A stretch of DNA of 64,000 nt from Parabacteroides goldsteinii (GTDB lineage Bacteria; Bacteroidota; Bacteroidia; Bacteroidales; Tannerellaceae), in NCBI RefSeq assembly GCF_015550595.1, contig NZ_JADNBB010000001.1:55641-119640 (forward strand), written 5' to 3'. Position 1 is the stretch's first letter. Each line of letters starts with the position of its first letter. The notes under the pieces were generated by a model that was not told the DNA's origin, searched no databases, and saw only the letters and a list, made by a program, of their open reading frames with translations. Both the position numbers and the translations under genes were made by a program. Positions 26,884 to 34,415 of this stretch are shown in pieces.

Positions 26884-28194
26884 ATGAAATATATTTGGAT
26901 TGTCATATTCACGTTATCCGCCCTGACTGCCTTCGGCCAGAAGTCCGCACGAGTGAAACAGCTTGAAGAACAGCGTAAGAAAGCGCTGGCTGAAATCGAA
27001 ATGACAAACCAGTTACTGAAAGAGACTACCCAGACAGCCCAAAACTCCCTCAACCGCCTGAACCTGCTCTCACAGCAGATTCTTTCCCGTAAGAAAGTTA
27101 TCAGTCTGTTGAACCAGGAAGTCGGCGAGATTGACAACCAGATCGCCGCCGCCCGCCGCGAGATCAACCGGCTGGAAAAGGAGTTGGGTGAGAAACGTAC
27201 CAACTACGGAAAATCAGCACAAAGCCTGTATAAACGCCGCAGTTCGCAAGACAAACTACTGTTCATCCTCTCTGCCGACAATTTCGCCCAGTCCATGCGT
27301 CGCATGCGTTACCTGCGCGAATATTCCGACTGGCAAAAAAAACAGGCTACGGAGATCATCGACAAACAAACCGAGATCAACCTGAAACAGCGGGAACTGG
27401 AAAAGACCCGCGCCGAAAAGAATGCTTTGTTGGGAACGCGAGAACAGGAAAGCCAGAAGCTTCAGACCGAAGAAAGTAGCCAGAAAGTAGAGGTACAGGA
27501 GCTTAACAAAAAACAAAAACAGCTGAAAGACGAGCTTCGGAAGAAGCAGCAACAGGCCAACGCCCTGAACCGTCAGATCGAACAACAGATCGCCGAAGAA
27601 ATAGCCCGTGCCGAAGCCGAAGCAAAGGCAGCTCGCGAACGTGAACGCCGTGCCCGTGAAAAAGCCAATGCAAAGGCTAAAGCCGAAGGAAAAGAACCGG
27701 TACAAGAGCCGATACGCGAAGAACGTGTAGCCGAGACTAAAGGAGGTTACGCTATGACCAAGGCAGAAAAGAAACTGTCCGACGATTTCGCCAGCAACCG
27801 TGGACGCCTGCCGTTCCCCGTATCAGGGCGCTATACTATTGTCGGAACCTTTGGCGAACAACAGCATTCGGAACTGAAATACGTCCGTACCAACAACAGC
27901 GGTATCGATATCCAGACTACACCGGGAACCGATGCCCGTGCGATATTCAACGGCGAAGTAACCCGTGTATTCGTAGTGCCCGGCTATAACAATTCAGTGA
28001 TCGTCCGCCACGGTAACTACCTGACCGTTTACAGTAACCTGAGCCAGGTATACGTAAAAGCCGGCGACAAGGTCAGCACCCGCCAGGCCATCGGTAAGAT
28101 ATTCACCGATACGGAAGCCGGAAACGCTACCATCCTTCATTTCCAGCTTTGGAAAGAGAAAACGAAACTCAATCCGACACCGTGGCTTGACTAA
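26884..28194 (+). CDS. EnvC-like murein hydrolase activator (degenerate LytM/M23 domain)
   Basis: 436 aa. A signal peptide (to about residue 19) is followed by a long coiled coil (about 20-260; many K/E/Q heptads such as QELNKKQKQLKDELRKKQQQ) and a C-terminal LytM domain (about 300-436). The usual M23 zinc ligands are altered: NSGIDIQT replaces the normal His-x-Gly-Ile-Asp and YSNL replaces Tyr-x-His-Leu, while ILHFQLW keeps one His. This fits the EnvC class, which activates amidases for daughter-cell separation instead of cutting peptidoglycan. It starts 3 bp after the DUF4292 stop. Confidence 0.9.
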   Translation: MKYIWIVIFTLSALTAFGQKSARVKQLEEQRKKALAEIEMTNQLLKETTQTAQNSLNRLNLLSQQILSRKKVISLLNQEVGEIDNQIAAARREINRLEKELGEKRTNYGKSAQSLYKRRSSQDKLLFILSADNFAQSMRRMRYLREYSDWQKKQATEIIDKQTEINLKQRELEKTRAEKNALLGTREQESQKLQTEESSQKVEVQELNKKQKQLKDELRKKQQQANALNRQIEQQIAEEIARAEAEAKAARERERRAREKANAKAKAEGKEPVQEPIREERVAETKGGYAMTKAEKKLSDDFASNRGRLPFPVSGRYTIVGTFGEQQHSELKYVRTNNSGIDIQTTPGTDARAIFNGEVTRVFVVPGYNNSVIVRHGNYLTVYSNLSQVYVKAGDKVSTRQAIGKIFTDTEAGNATILHFQLWKEKTKLNPTPWLD

Positions 28195-28210
28195 TGCTTT
28201 AACCTATTTT

Positions 28211-28320
28211 AGGCGCACCGACTCGCCACCGGCACCGAGATAATCTTGCTGCCATTGGCGAGGTTGGCTAAATACCGTTAGCGAGACAAGCTCGTCGGTG
28301 TTAGTGAGGGTCAGTCGCTG
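28211..28320. repeat. Foldback element between the EnvC-like and chromate genes
   Basis: Inverted segments CACCGAC (28216-28222) with GTCGGTG (28294-28300), CTCGCCA (28222-28228) with TGGCGAG (28256-28262), and CGAG (28282-28285) with CTCG (28291-28294) allow a branched secondary structure. There is no clear T-run. It looks like a dispersed foldback repeat or structured RNA. Confidence 0.45.
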
Positions 28321-28346
28321 TATTTTACTTTTTCATTTCAATTAAC

Positions 28347-28354
28347 TACCTTTG
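28347..28354 (+). promoter_or_regulatory. Candidate -7 box for the chromate transporter pair
   Basis: TACCTTTG matches TAnnTTTG and lies 18 bp before the ATG at 28373. No clear -33 element. Confidence 0.45.
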
Positions 28355-28372
28355 TCATCGACTTTAATAAGT

Positions 28373-28909
28373 ATGATTATGTATTGGACGCTTTTTCTTA
28401 CTTTCCTCAAAATCGGTGTGGGTACAATAGGTGGCGGATATGCCATGCTACCGTTGATACAGCGGGAAGTCGTAGACCGCGGCTGGCTATCCAAAGAAGA
28501 TTTCATCGACCTCTTTTCCGTTGCACAGTCCCTGCCGGGTATCTTCGCTGTGAATATATCCATCTTTGTAGGCTATAAACTGAAGAAAAACATGGGAAGC
28601 GTGGTTTGTGCACTGGGTACGATCCTGCCGTCTTTCCTTATTATCCTACTGATCGCTACATTCTTTACCCAGGTGCAGGACAACGAATGGGTAGAGAAGA
28701 TATTCAAAGGATTGCGTCCGGCTGTCGTGGCATTGATAGCAGTTCCCTGTATTACTACGGCACGATCCATCAAGCTCAACTACCTGACAATGATTATCCC
28801 TATTGCAGCAGCTCTGCTTATTTGGATGGGAGGTATCTCACCGGTATGGATCATCTTGGTAGCCATTGCCGGAGGATTAGTGTATGGTTTAAAGATAAAG
28901 AAGAATTGA
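28373..28909 (+). CDS. Chromate transporter, N-terminal-type half (short-chain CHR)
   Basis: 178 aa from the ATG at 28373; an ATG two codons later is also possible. It has the CHR signature FLKIGVGTIGGGYAMLPLIQ and VAQSLPGIFAVNISIFVGYK, and five or six membrane segments. In many bacteria chromate exporters are one protein with two such domains; here they are split over two genes, as in other short-chain CHR pairs that work as heterodimers. Chromate or another oxyanion is the expected substrate. Confidence 0.9.
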   Translation: MIMYWTLFLTFLKIGVGTIGGGYAMLPLIQREVVDRGWLSKEDFIDLFSVAQSLPGIFAVNISIFVGYKLKKNMGSVVCALGTILPSFLIILLIATFFTQVQDNEWVEKIFKGLRPAVVALIAVPCITTARSIKLNYLTMIIPIAAALLIWMGGISPVWIILVAIAGGLVYGLKIKKN

Positions 28910-28910
28910 T

Positions 28911-29462
28911 ATGATTTGGTTACAGTTACTTTACGTTTATCTGAAGATCGGTATCTTCGGTTTTGGTGGCGGATATGCCATGCTTTCACTGATACAGGCA
29001 GATGTAGTAGACCGTTACAAATGGATTTCTTTACAGGAGTTCACGGACATTGTAGCTATCTCCCAGATGACGCCGGGCCCGATCGGTATCAACAGTGCCA
29101 CTTATATCGGTTACACGGCCATTCATAACGCGGGATACTCGCCTGTTATGGCAGTCCTGGGCTCATGCCTGACTACGTTCGCCGTCTGTCTGCCTTCGTT
29201 CATCCTGGTATTGGTCATTTCCTATTTCTTTGCCAAGTTCAAGAACAACAAATACGTCGTTGCCGCTTTCACAGGCTTGCGCCCTGCAACAGTCGGACTG
29301 ATAGCCGCGGCCGCATTAATGTTGATGAACAAAGAAAACTTCATCGACTACAAAAGCTTCCTGATCTTTGGTGCCGCCTTTATCCTCACTTGGAAATTCA
29401 AAGTTCATCCGATTCTGATGATCGCACTGGCCGGGATTGCAGGGCTGATATTATATTGGTAA
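28911..29462 (+). CDS. Chromate transporter, second half (short-chain CHR)
   Basis: A 183-aa partner of the preceding gene, starting 1 bp after its stop. It carries the same motifs in diverged form: YLKIGIFGFGGGYAMLSLIQ and ISQMTPGPIGINSATYIGYT. The conserved pairing and spacing show that the two are co-translated and likely form one transporter. Confidence 0.9.
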   Translation: MIWLQLLYVYLKIGIFGFGGGYAMLSLIQADVVDRYKWISLQEFTDIVAISQMTPGPIGINSATYIGYTAIHNAGYSPVMAVLGSCLTTFAVCLPSFILVLVISYFFAKFKNNKYVVAAFTGLRPATVGLIAAAALMLMNKENFIDYKSFLIFGAAFILTWKFKVHPILMIALAGIAGLILYW

Positions 29463-29471
29463 AACATGCTA

Positions 29472-29504
29472 CTTTTGCAAATATATGCCTTATATTTGCA
29501 AAAG
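29472..29504. promoter_or_regulatory. Perfect 14-bp inverted repeat operator over the toxin-antitoxin promoter
   Basis: CTTTTGCAAATATA (29472-29485) and TATATTTGCAAAAG (29491-29504) are exact inverted copies with a 5-bp spacer. The right arm contains the TATATTTG -7 box (29491-29498), and a second TACTTTTG box (29470-29477) overlaps the left arm. A dimeric antitoxin binding here would block the promoter, as is usual in toxin-antitoxin autoregulation. Confidence 0.75.
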
Positions 29505-29525
29505 CAGTTCATAAACTAACAGGCT

Positions 29526-29780
29526 ATGGAAACAAGAATAACATTAAAACTGAATAACTCCGTTGTTGAAAAAGCGAAAGAGTATGCACGTTCGCATAAC
29601 ATAAGCCTTTCAACAATGGTTGAACGTTATTTGAAAGCAATGGTATCAGATAATGATATTCCTTCCGGACAAATAGAAATATCTCCCCGTGTAAAAGAGT
29701 TGAGTGGTGTTATAAAGCTCCCGGAAAACTATGATTACAAACAAGACTACGGAGACTATTTAGAAAAGAAATATCAATGA
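29526..29780 (+). CDS. Antitoxin, DUF6364/VapB-like
   Basis: 84 aa. The N-terminal half (METRITLKLNNSVVEKAKEY, ARSHNISLSTMVERYLKAM) has the pattern of a small ribbon-helix-helix-like DNA-binding module. The C-terminal half (LPENYDYKQDYGDYLEKKYQ) is the likely toxin-binding tail. It sits directly behind the 14-bp inverted repeat operator and overlaps the PIN toxin gene by 4 bp (ATGA), so the two are coupled. Family assignment is from pattern and context. Confidence 0.88.
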   Translation: METRITLKLNNSVVEKAKEYARSHNISLSTMVERYLKAMVSDNDIPSGQIEISPRVKELSGVIKLPENYDYKQDYGDYLEKKYQ

Positions 29781-30193
29781 AGAATATATTTTTAGATACC
29801 AACATTGCCATAGATCTCCTGTCCCAACGGGAACCATTCTATTCGACAGCAGTTCCCATCTTTACAATGGGAGATACTGGTATCATCCGTTTGTACATCT
29901 CTTCTCTTTCTTTTTCTACCATATTTTACCTCTTACGTAAACAAGTTGGCTCCCTAAAAGCAATGGAATTGCTTTGCAGTTTCAGACAAATGGTACACGT
30001 CGTTTCCGTAAACGAAAAGGTAATCGATATGGCACTGCAATCTTCTTTTTCTGATTTTGAAGATGCTGTCCAATACTACTCCGCTATCGAAAGTGGCATT
30101 CCGGTTATTATTACGCGAAATGTGAAAGATTTCAAAGGAGTAGACGCATCGGTCATGACACCGGAAGAATACCTAAAAGCATTAAAGAAATAA
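29777..30193 (+). CDS. PIN-domain toxin, VapC-like ribonuclease
   Basis: 138 aa with the PIN acidic residues: Asp in IFLDTNIAIDLL (residue 7), the FEDAVQYY acidic pair (about 95-96) and TRNVKDF near residue 115. VapC toxins cut tRNA or rRNA when the antitoxin is lost. It overlaps the antitoxin gene and is followed by a strong terminator at 30248-30285. The target RNA cannot be told from sequence. Confidence 0.92.
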   Translation: MKNIFLDTNIAIDLLSQREPFYSTAVPIFTMGDTGIIRLYISSLSFSTIFYLLRKQVGSLKAMELLCSFRQMVHVVSVNEKVIDMALQSSFSDFEDAVQYYSAIESGIPVIITRNVKDFKGVDASVMTPEEYLKALKK

Positions 30194-30247
30194 AAGGTGA
30201 AACATTCTGGAATTGTTTAAGGAGTTCTTGCAATTCTTCTACGACGA

Positions 30248-30285
30248 AAGCCCCTGCAGGAAATCCTGCAAGGGCTTTGTTTTTT
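30248..30285 (+). terminator. Rho-independent terminator after the PIN toxin
   Basis: The stem AAGCCCCTGCAGG / CCTGCAAGGGCTT with an AAAT loop is followed by GTTTTTT on the plus strand. It ends the toxin-antitoxin transcript. Confidence 0.85.
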
Positions 30286-30461
30286 ATCTATGTTCTCTCT
30301 TCGCAGGGATACTGATAGATGAACTTTATTTTATTACTTTAGTATTAATACGGCCACTTGTTCGCCCATCGCGGGGTAATTGGTTGGAGTATAGACGTTG
30401 CAAGCAACGCCTATACCTGACAACCGCGTAGCGGCAATTTTAGAATTATTTTGATTATAAA
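30286..30461. other. Conserved 3' flank of the first DUF6383 gene
   Basis: This segment aligns by eye with 59300-59460, 3' of the second DUF6383 gene. Both share GAACTTTATTT, ATTACTTTAGTATTAATAC and CCCATCGCGGG. It is therefore part of the duplicated unit and could be a 3' UTR or encode a small RNA. No ORF is convincing. Confidence 0.55.
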
Positions 30462-33400
30462 TTATTTTACGATTGCTTTAACAGCAGCTTCACCTTCAAC
30501 AGCTACTACAACTACACCGGCAGGAGTAGCGATAGTTGCATTGTCGGAAGAAATCACTGTGTTTGCGATTGCCTGACCAAGAACGTTGCTGATAGTAACC
30601 TTCTTACCCTGAGCACCGTTGATGATAACTGCACCGTTAGTAGCAACTACAGATACTTCAGAAGCAGAAATAGCATCGTTTGAAGTCGGAGCTTCGTCAG
30701 TTGCCTCGATGTTGAAGATTTCAGCATCGCGGATAGCATCTTCATAAGAAGTATAGTTAGCAACAACAGGTACACCGTTCTTAACAGCCACCCAAGCACC
30801 TTCGCCTGCACTAGGAATCTTCTTGTCACCTTCTGTTTCGATCAGGAAGTCAGCAGCATCCGTATTTACCAGACGTAATGCAAATACAGCATTCTTGATA
30901 CCATTCTTATGAGTAGCGTGGATAGAATCACCCTTTGAAGTAGCATCAGACAATGCCAATGTTTCCTGGTTATGTTTGTTATCACCTAAGAAGATAGAAT
31001 CACCTGACAAGTGGCTAACCTGACCGTTACGATAGATTACCAAAGTATCGCCAATATGTTTTGCATCTACAAAACCTAAACGAGTATATCTTGAGTTCCA
31101 GATATAATCTTTACCAGCACCCTTAGGCAATGCTACAGAGTCAGCAAAGTTAACCAGGTAGCGACCTGTTGTATAAGCTTCTGTCTTAACAGCATGCGGA
31201 CAATGATCTACACCATTAGCTTCTTTCCATGCATCCGTATTGTGTTCTTCGTCGAACGGACAATTCCAACCGGCTTCGTGGCGAACTGCACCCATTACGA
31301 ACATGTACTGAGGCATTGTTGTATTCTTACGTACATAAGCAGTATCGATAGTCATAGCAGCCTTTGCAGCGTCGCCCTTACCTTCTATACCCAGGAAGTT
31401 GATACCTTTATCCTTAGAATATACAGAGTTTGCATCTTCATACAGATATTCCTTAGCAGTAGAGTTAACACGGAAGATCTTAGCAACGTTAAGATCCATA
31501 TCCTTCAATTCATCTGTTTCTAAAGTCTTACCCAGACGACGATACAACGGAGTAGTATCTTCTGTCAAAGCAAATGAAGATGTACGGCAATTCAAATCAC
31601 CATAATTACAACACAAACATTCCTGTATTAATTGAGCAGTAACATCATCTACACCAACTTTATATGACTCGATCAGAGAAGCAGATTTCAAAGAACTCGG
31701 CTGAGCGGCATCTGCTTCAATCAGCGCATAATAATGTGTGCCATCCACACAATTCTGTTCTTTCAGATAGAAGATAGTAGCATCGGCTCTCTTTGCCAGA
31801 ATATATTTCACGCTACCTCCATAATAATGAGCTGTAACGAATCTCTTTTCTGAGTCAGTCAGTACGCTTGAGTTTTCAACTTCCAGTTTGTAAGCTACTT
31901 TCTTCAGGTCATTTTTATAACCATACTTTTCAGCTACATACTTTTCTTCGTTATCTGAATTTACAGGAACCAAAGAGAAAGCAACACCTTCCTGACCAAC
32001 AGTCAGTACAACATTGTCGCTGGTAGTATCCAAACCTACCTGCAAGTTAGCACCTTCAGCAGCCAGACCGCTCAGATAAGTAAGATTGTAAGTTTTTTGT
32101 TCTGCAATATCGGCTGTTGTATTTTCATTGAAATAACCATATTCAGTAGTCGGATCGATCAGGTTAAATACGAATACCATACCGTTATAGTAATATTCAT
32201 TCGCTGCTAAACCTTCTCTTTTAACGAACTGATGGATACCTTCATTGTAAAAACCAAAACCATTTCCAAATTCTCGGTTCATGATCTTAACCGGGCTAAC
32301 AGAAGCCATAGTTCCATTCTTGATCACTTTCTCAACTACCCATTGGTAAGCCGGCATGTGCTCAACGTCTTGTTTAACAACTTCTGAGAAATTAAATTCA
32401 CCACATAAGCTGTTAGAAGCATACAAACCTACATAAGGTTTATAATACTTTACATCAGTAGATTTCACATATACTTTGTAAATACCTTCCGGAAGAGTTG
32501 TATAATCCTTGCTTACACCATCATAAGCCAGTAAATTAACCAAGTTCTTTGTTCTGTTGCCATCGCAAGAATAGAAAGTGATAACTTTTTGCTGTTCATC
32601 AACCAATTTACAATGAGACAGGATCAGGTTTTCACCGGCACCATTCTGTACATCAGCTGCTACTTTTTTAGCATCAACAGCAGGCCATATCTTCGTAGCT
32701 TCAGCATCTACTGTATTCGCATAGCTCCATGATGTATAAGCATTCTTATCTTTATTATTATAAACAGTAGGTTCACCTGCTTCTCTATCCATTTCTACAG
32801 CTTCAACCATAGTCTGCACCCAGATTGAGTCGTTAGCCAGGTTCTTTGTAAATTTGAAACGGAAAGCATCCAAAGGAAGACCTTTTGCGATCTGTTTAAA
32901 ACATTGAGTATAGCCAGAAACCATTGAAGCTGCCTTATCTGTTACACCGATCTTATTATACATTTTATAAGTAGCACCGGCACTTGCAAAATAAGAAGTA
33001 TCGACATGCAGGTATTTATTAGAAACTTGATCGTTTTCCAATGTACTCAGGATAACATATTCAGCACTTTCAGTAAAACCTTCTGCAAATCCAGCTGATT
33101 TATCAATATTGTAAACGAAATCATCTGCATCTGTTGCTGCATCTTCGACGTTAAGCTGTTGAGCCTGCAACGGAGTGGCAAAAATATTGTTTTCTTTTGC
33201 ATCACTACCAAAGTCAAGCTGCATATAGGCTACATTCTTAGTATTGGTCTTCGTATTCAAGTCTTCAGCACTCAAAACATAAGTACCAGCTTTAACAAGC
33301 TTCAATGCCAATGCCGTTACATCAGGAGTCTTATCGTTAGCATATTTGTAAGCATATACGCTACCATTTTTATTAGATCCCAAAATCATTGTAGAGTCTG

Positions 33401-33911
33401 CATTTGAAAAAACAACGCTCAGTGGAGTTTCTGTTTCAAAAGCTTCACCAGCGTATTTGCTTTCAAACCATTTCCAGTTAGGATAAGCACCACCAATATA
33501 GGTAGACTCTTCTGTTACTTTAGTTGTCTTAGTTGCATTAGCCGGATCAAATGAGAAGAAAAGACCTGTTGCTTTGTTTACCAGGCAGAAACGAGTTGTA
33601 CCACCATCTTCAGAAATCTGAGGTTTGATGCTCCACAAAGCCTGATTAATTTCTTCCAAGCTCCTAAGATCACCAACTAATTGTGCTTGAAAAGCTGTAT
33701 TCGAATTATCTAAATATAGATACTTCCCATCGGCATCTTGTATAAAGTAATACAAGTTCTCGTTCACACTCTCCTTTGCTTCGAAAGAAGCACCGGTTAA
33801 ACCGGCAGGAGCACCGCATAATGAGGGTGTCACTCCCCCCTGAGCCTGAACTGCGCCTACACATACGGCCAGTAAGCTACCAGCCAAAAACGTAGAAATC
33901 TTTTTGTTCAT
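30462..33911 (-). CDS. Large secreted DUF6383 protein, S-layer-like, phase-variable candidate
   Basis: 1149 aa with a clear signal peptide (MNKKISTFLAGSLLAVCVGA, cleavage after VQAQ). The body is long, beta-rich, low in Cys and full of lipocalin/RICIN-like short repeats (ENLYYFIQDADGKYLYLD; FCLVNKATGLFFSFD). Near residues 870-920 is a Cys motif, CPFDEEHNTDAW followed by HCPHAVK, shared with the 1461-aa paralogue at 59461. The last 75 or so residues form the DUF6383-like tail (VSVVATNGAVIING, KVTISNVLGQ, VVVVAVEGEAAVKAIVK), which resembles a T9SS C-terminal sorting domain. It is expected on the outer surface. Its upstream region carries an invertible-promoter-like segment. Function as S-layer or adhesin is inferred. 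Confidence 0.85.
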   Translation of the reverse strand: MNKKISTFLAGSLLAVCVGAVQAQGGVTPSLCGAPAGLTGASFEAKESVNENLYYFIQDADGKYLYLDNSNTAFQAQLVGDLRSLEEINQALWSIKPQISEDGGTTRFCLVNKATGLFFSFDPANATKTTKVTEESTYIGGAYPNWKWFESKYAGEAFETETPLSVVFSNADSTMILGSNKNGSVYAYKYANDKTPDVTALALKLVKAGTYVLSAEDLNTKTNTKNVAYMQLDFGSDAKENNIFATPLQAQQLNVEDAATDADDFVYNIDKSAGFAEGFTESAEYVILSTLENDQVSNKYLHVDTSYFASAGATYKMYNKIGVTDKAASMVSGYTQCFKQIAKGLPLDAFRFKFTKNLANDSIWVQTMVEAVEMDREAGEPTVYNNKDKNAYTSWSYANTVDAEATKIWPAVDAKKVAADVQNGAGENLILSHCKLVDEQQKVITFYSCDGNRTKNLVNLLAYDGVSKDYTTLPEGIYKVYVKSTDVKYYKPYVGLYASNSLCGEFNFSEVVKQDVEHMPAYQWVVEKVIKNGTMASVSPVKIMNREFGNGFGFYNEGIHQFVKREGLAANEYYYNGMVFVFNLIDPTTEYGYFNENTTADIAEQKTYNLTYLSGLAAEGANLQVGLDTTSDNVVLTVGQEGVAFSLVPVNSDNEEKYVAEKYGYKNDLKKVAYKLEVENSSVLTDSEKRFVTAHYYGGSVKYILAKRADATIFYLKEQNCVDGTHYYALIEADAAQPSSLKSASLIESYKVGVDDVTAQLIQECLCCNYGDLNCRTSSFALTEDTTPLYRRLGKTLETDELKDMDLNVAKIFRVNSTAKEYLYEDANSVYSKDKGINFLGIEGKGDAAKAAMTIDTAYVRKNTTMPQYMFVMGAVRHEAGWNCPFDEEHNTDAWKEANGVDHCPHAVKTEAYTTGRYLVNFADSVALPKGAGKDYIWNSRYTRLGFVDAKHIGDTLVIYRNGQVSHLSGDSIFLGDNKHNQETLALSDATSKGDSIHATHKNGIKNAVFALRLVNTDAADFLIETEGDKKIPSAGEGAWVAVKNGVPVVANYTSYEDAIRDAEIFNIEATDEAPTSNDAISASEVSVVATNGAVIINGAQGKKVTISNVLGQAIANTVISSDNATIATPAGVVVVAVEGEAAVKAIVK

Positions 33912-33988
33912 AAATCTAAATTTTAATATTAATAATAGTGTTAATGAAATAGTTCCTGTTCGATGTTTTGAATGTCCTTTTTACCAAA

Positions 33989-34013
33989 TGACTAGAGAAA
34001 ACGATCGTTTTTT
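33989..34013. repeat. Left inverted repeat of the invertible segment
   Basis: A 25-bp arm beginning TGACTAGAGAAAACGATCGT. It is itself part of a 34-bp near-perfect palindrome (33988-34021, one mismatch per 17-bp arm). It matches the right arm (34169-34193) in inverted orientation with one mismatch in 25. The core AAACGATCGT is 9/10 to the ARACGTTCGT site that I recall for the Bacteroides Mpi serine invertase. Confidence 0.85.
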
Positions 34014-34168
34014 CTAGTCATGATTTTTGGCCTCATTTACTTTCGTAATTGAAACATCGTTTTTTGTACTAACTTTGCTATTCGGTTGATAAGAAATGAG
34101 ATAGGAATGATAATTATTTTATGAAAAGGATTGCTGGTATGAAAAGAATGTCTAAATTTGCTGGCGAT
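34014..34168. promoter_or_regulatory. Putative invertible promoter segment (DNA inversion switch)
   Basis: 155 bp between the 25-bp inverted repeats. The only good promoter inside is on the plus strand: TTG at 34049-34051, 18 bp, TAACTTTG at 34070-34077. It points away from the DUF6383 gene, and no TAnnTTTG box was found on the minus strand here or between 33912 and 33988. As written the gene is probably OFF. Inversion would put the box at about 34105-34112 facing the gene, giving a leader of about 190 nt. P. distasonis S-layer genes are known to be switched in this way. Confidence 0.75.
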
Positions 34169-34193
34169 AAAAAACGATCGTTTTTTCTAGTCA
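34169..34193. repeat. Right inverted repeat of the invertible segment
   Basis: A 25-bp arm ending TCGTTTTTTCTAGTCA, the inverted partner of 33989-34013 with one mismatch. It is less palindromic on its outer side than the left arm. Confidence 0.85.
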
Positions 34194-34279
34194 CTGTTTT
34201 TATATCATACTCCCCGCATTAAATCAAGGTTTTCGTACAATTTTCACCCCTATAAAAAAGGGTTGTTTTTGGCATCCCT

Positions 34280-34357
34280 GCCTATCCGTAAAAAATGGCT
34301 GCCTACCCGTCGGAAGCCCGATGCCTACTCGTTTTCGAGCCGATGCCTACCCGTTGG
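34280..34357. repeat. 22-bp-pitch array, four units (GCCTAYCCGT family)
   Basis: GCCTATCCGT at 34280, GCCTACCCGT at 34301, GCCTACTCGT at 34323 and GCCTACCCGT at 34345: pitch 21, 22, 22. Read in the sense of the DUF3987 pseudogene that ends at 34416, the unit is ACGGGTAGGCATCGG, matching the array at 15062. It lies between that pseudogene and the invertible segment. The rest of 34194-34415 is A/T-rich with nothing else recognised. Confidence 0.75.
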
Positions 34358-34415
34358 GGAAAAAGGCGTTTTTTCGGAGGCAAATGTTAAAAGCTTCAAA
34401 AGCACCAAAAGCCTC

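Noticed and set aside
28373..29462. Broken chromate transporter
   Set aside because: Both halves have proper starts, stops and complete CHR domains; two-gene short-chain transporters are a known form.
33989..34193. Reading the two repeats as simple terminators
   Set aside because: They are near-identical inverted copies 155 bp apart with invertase-like cores and an enclosed promoter, and no gene ends at either one.
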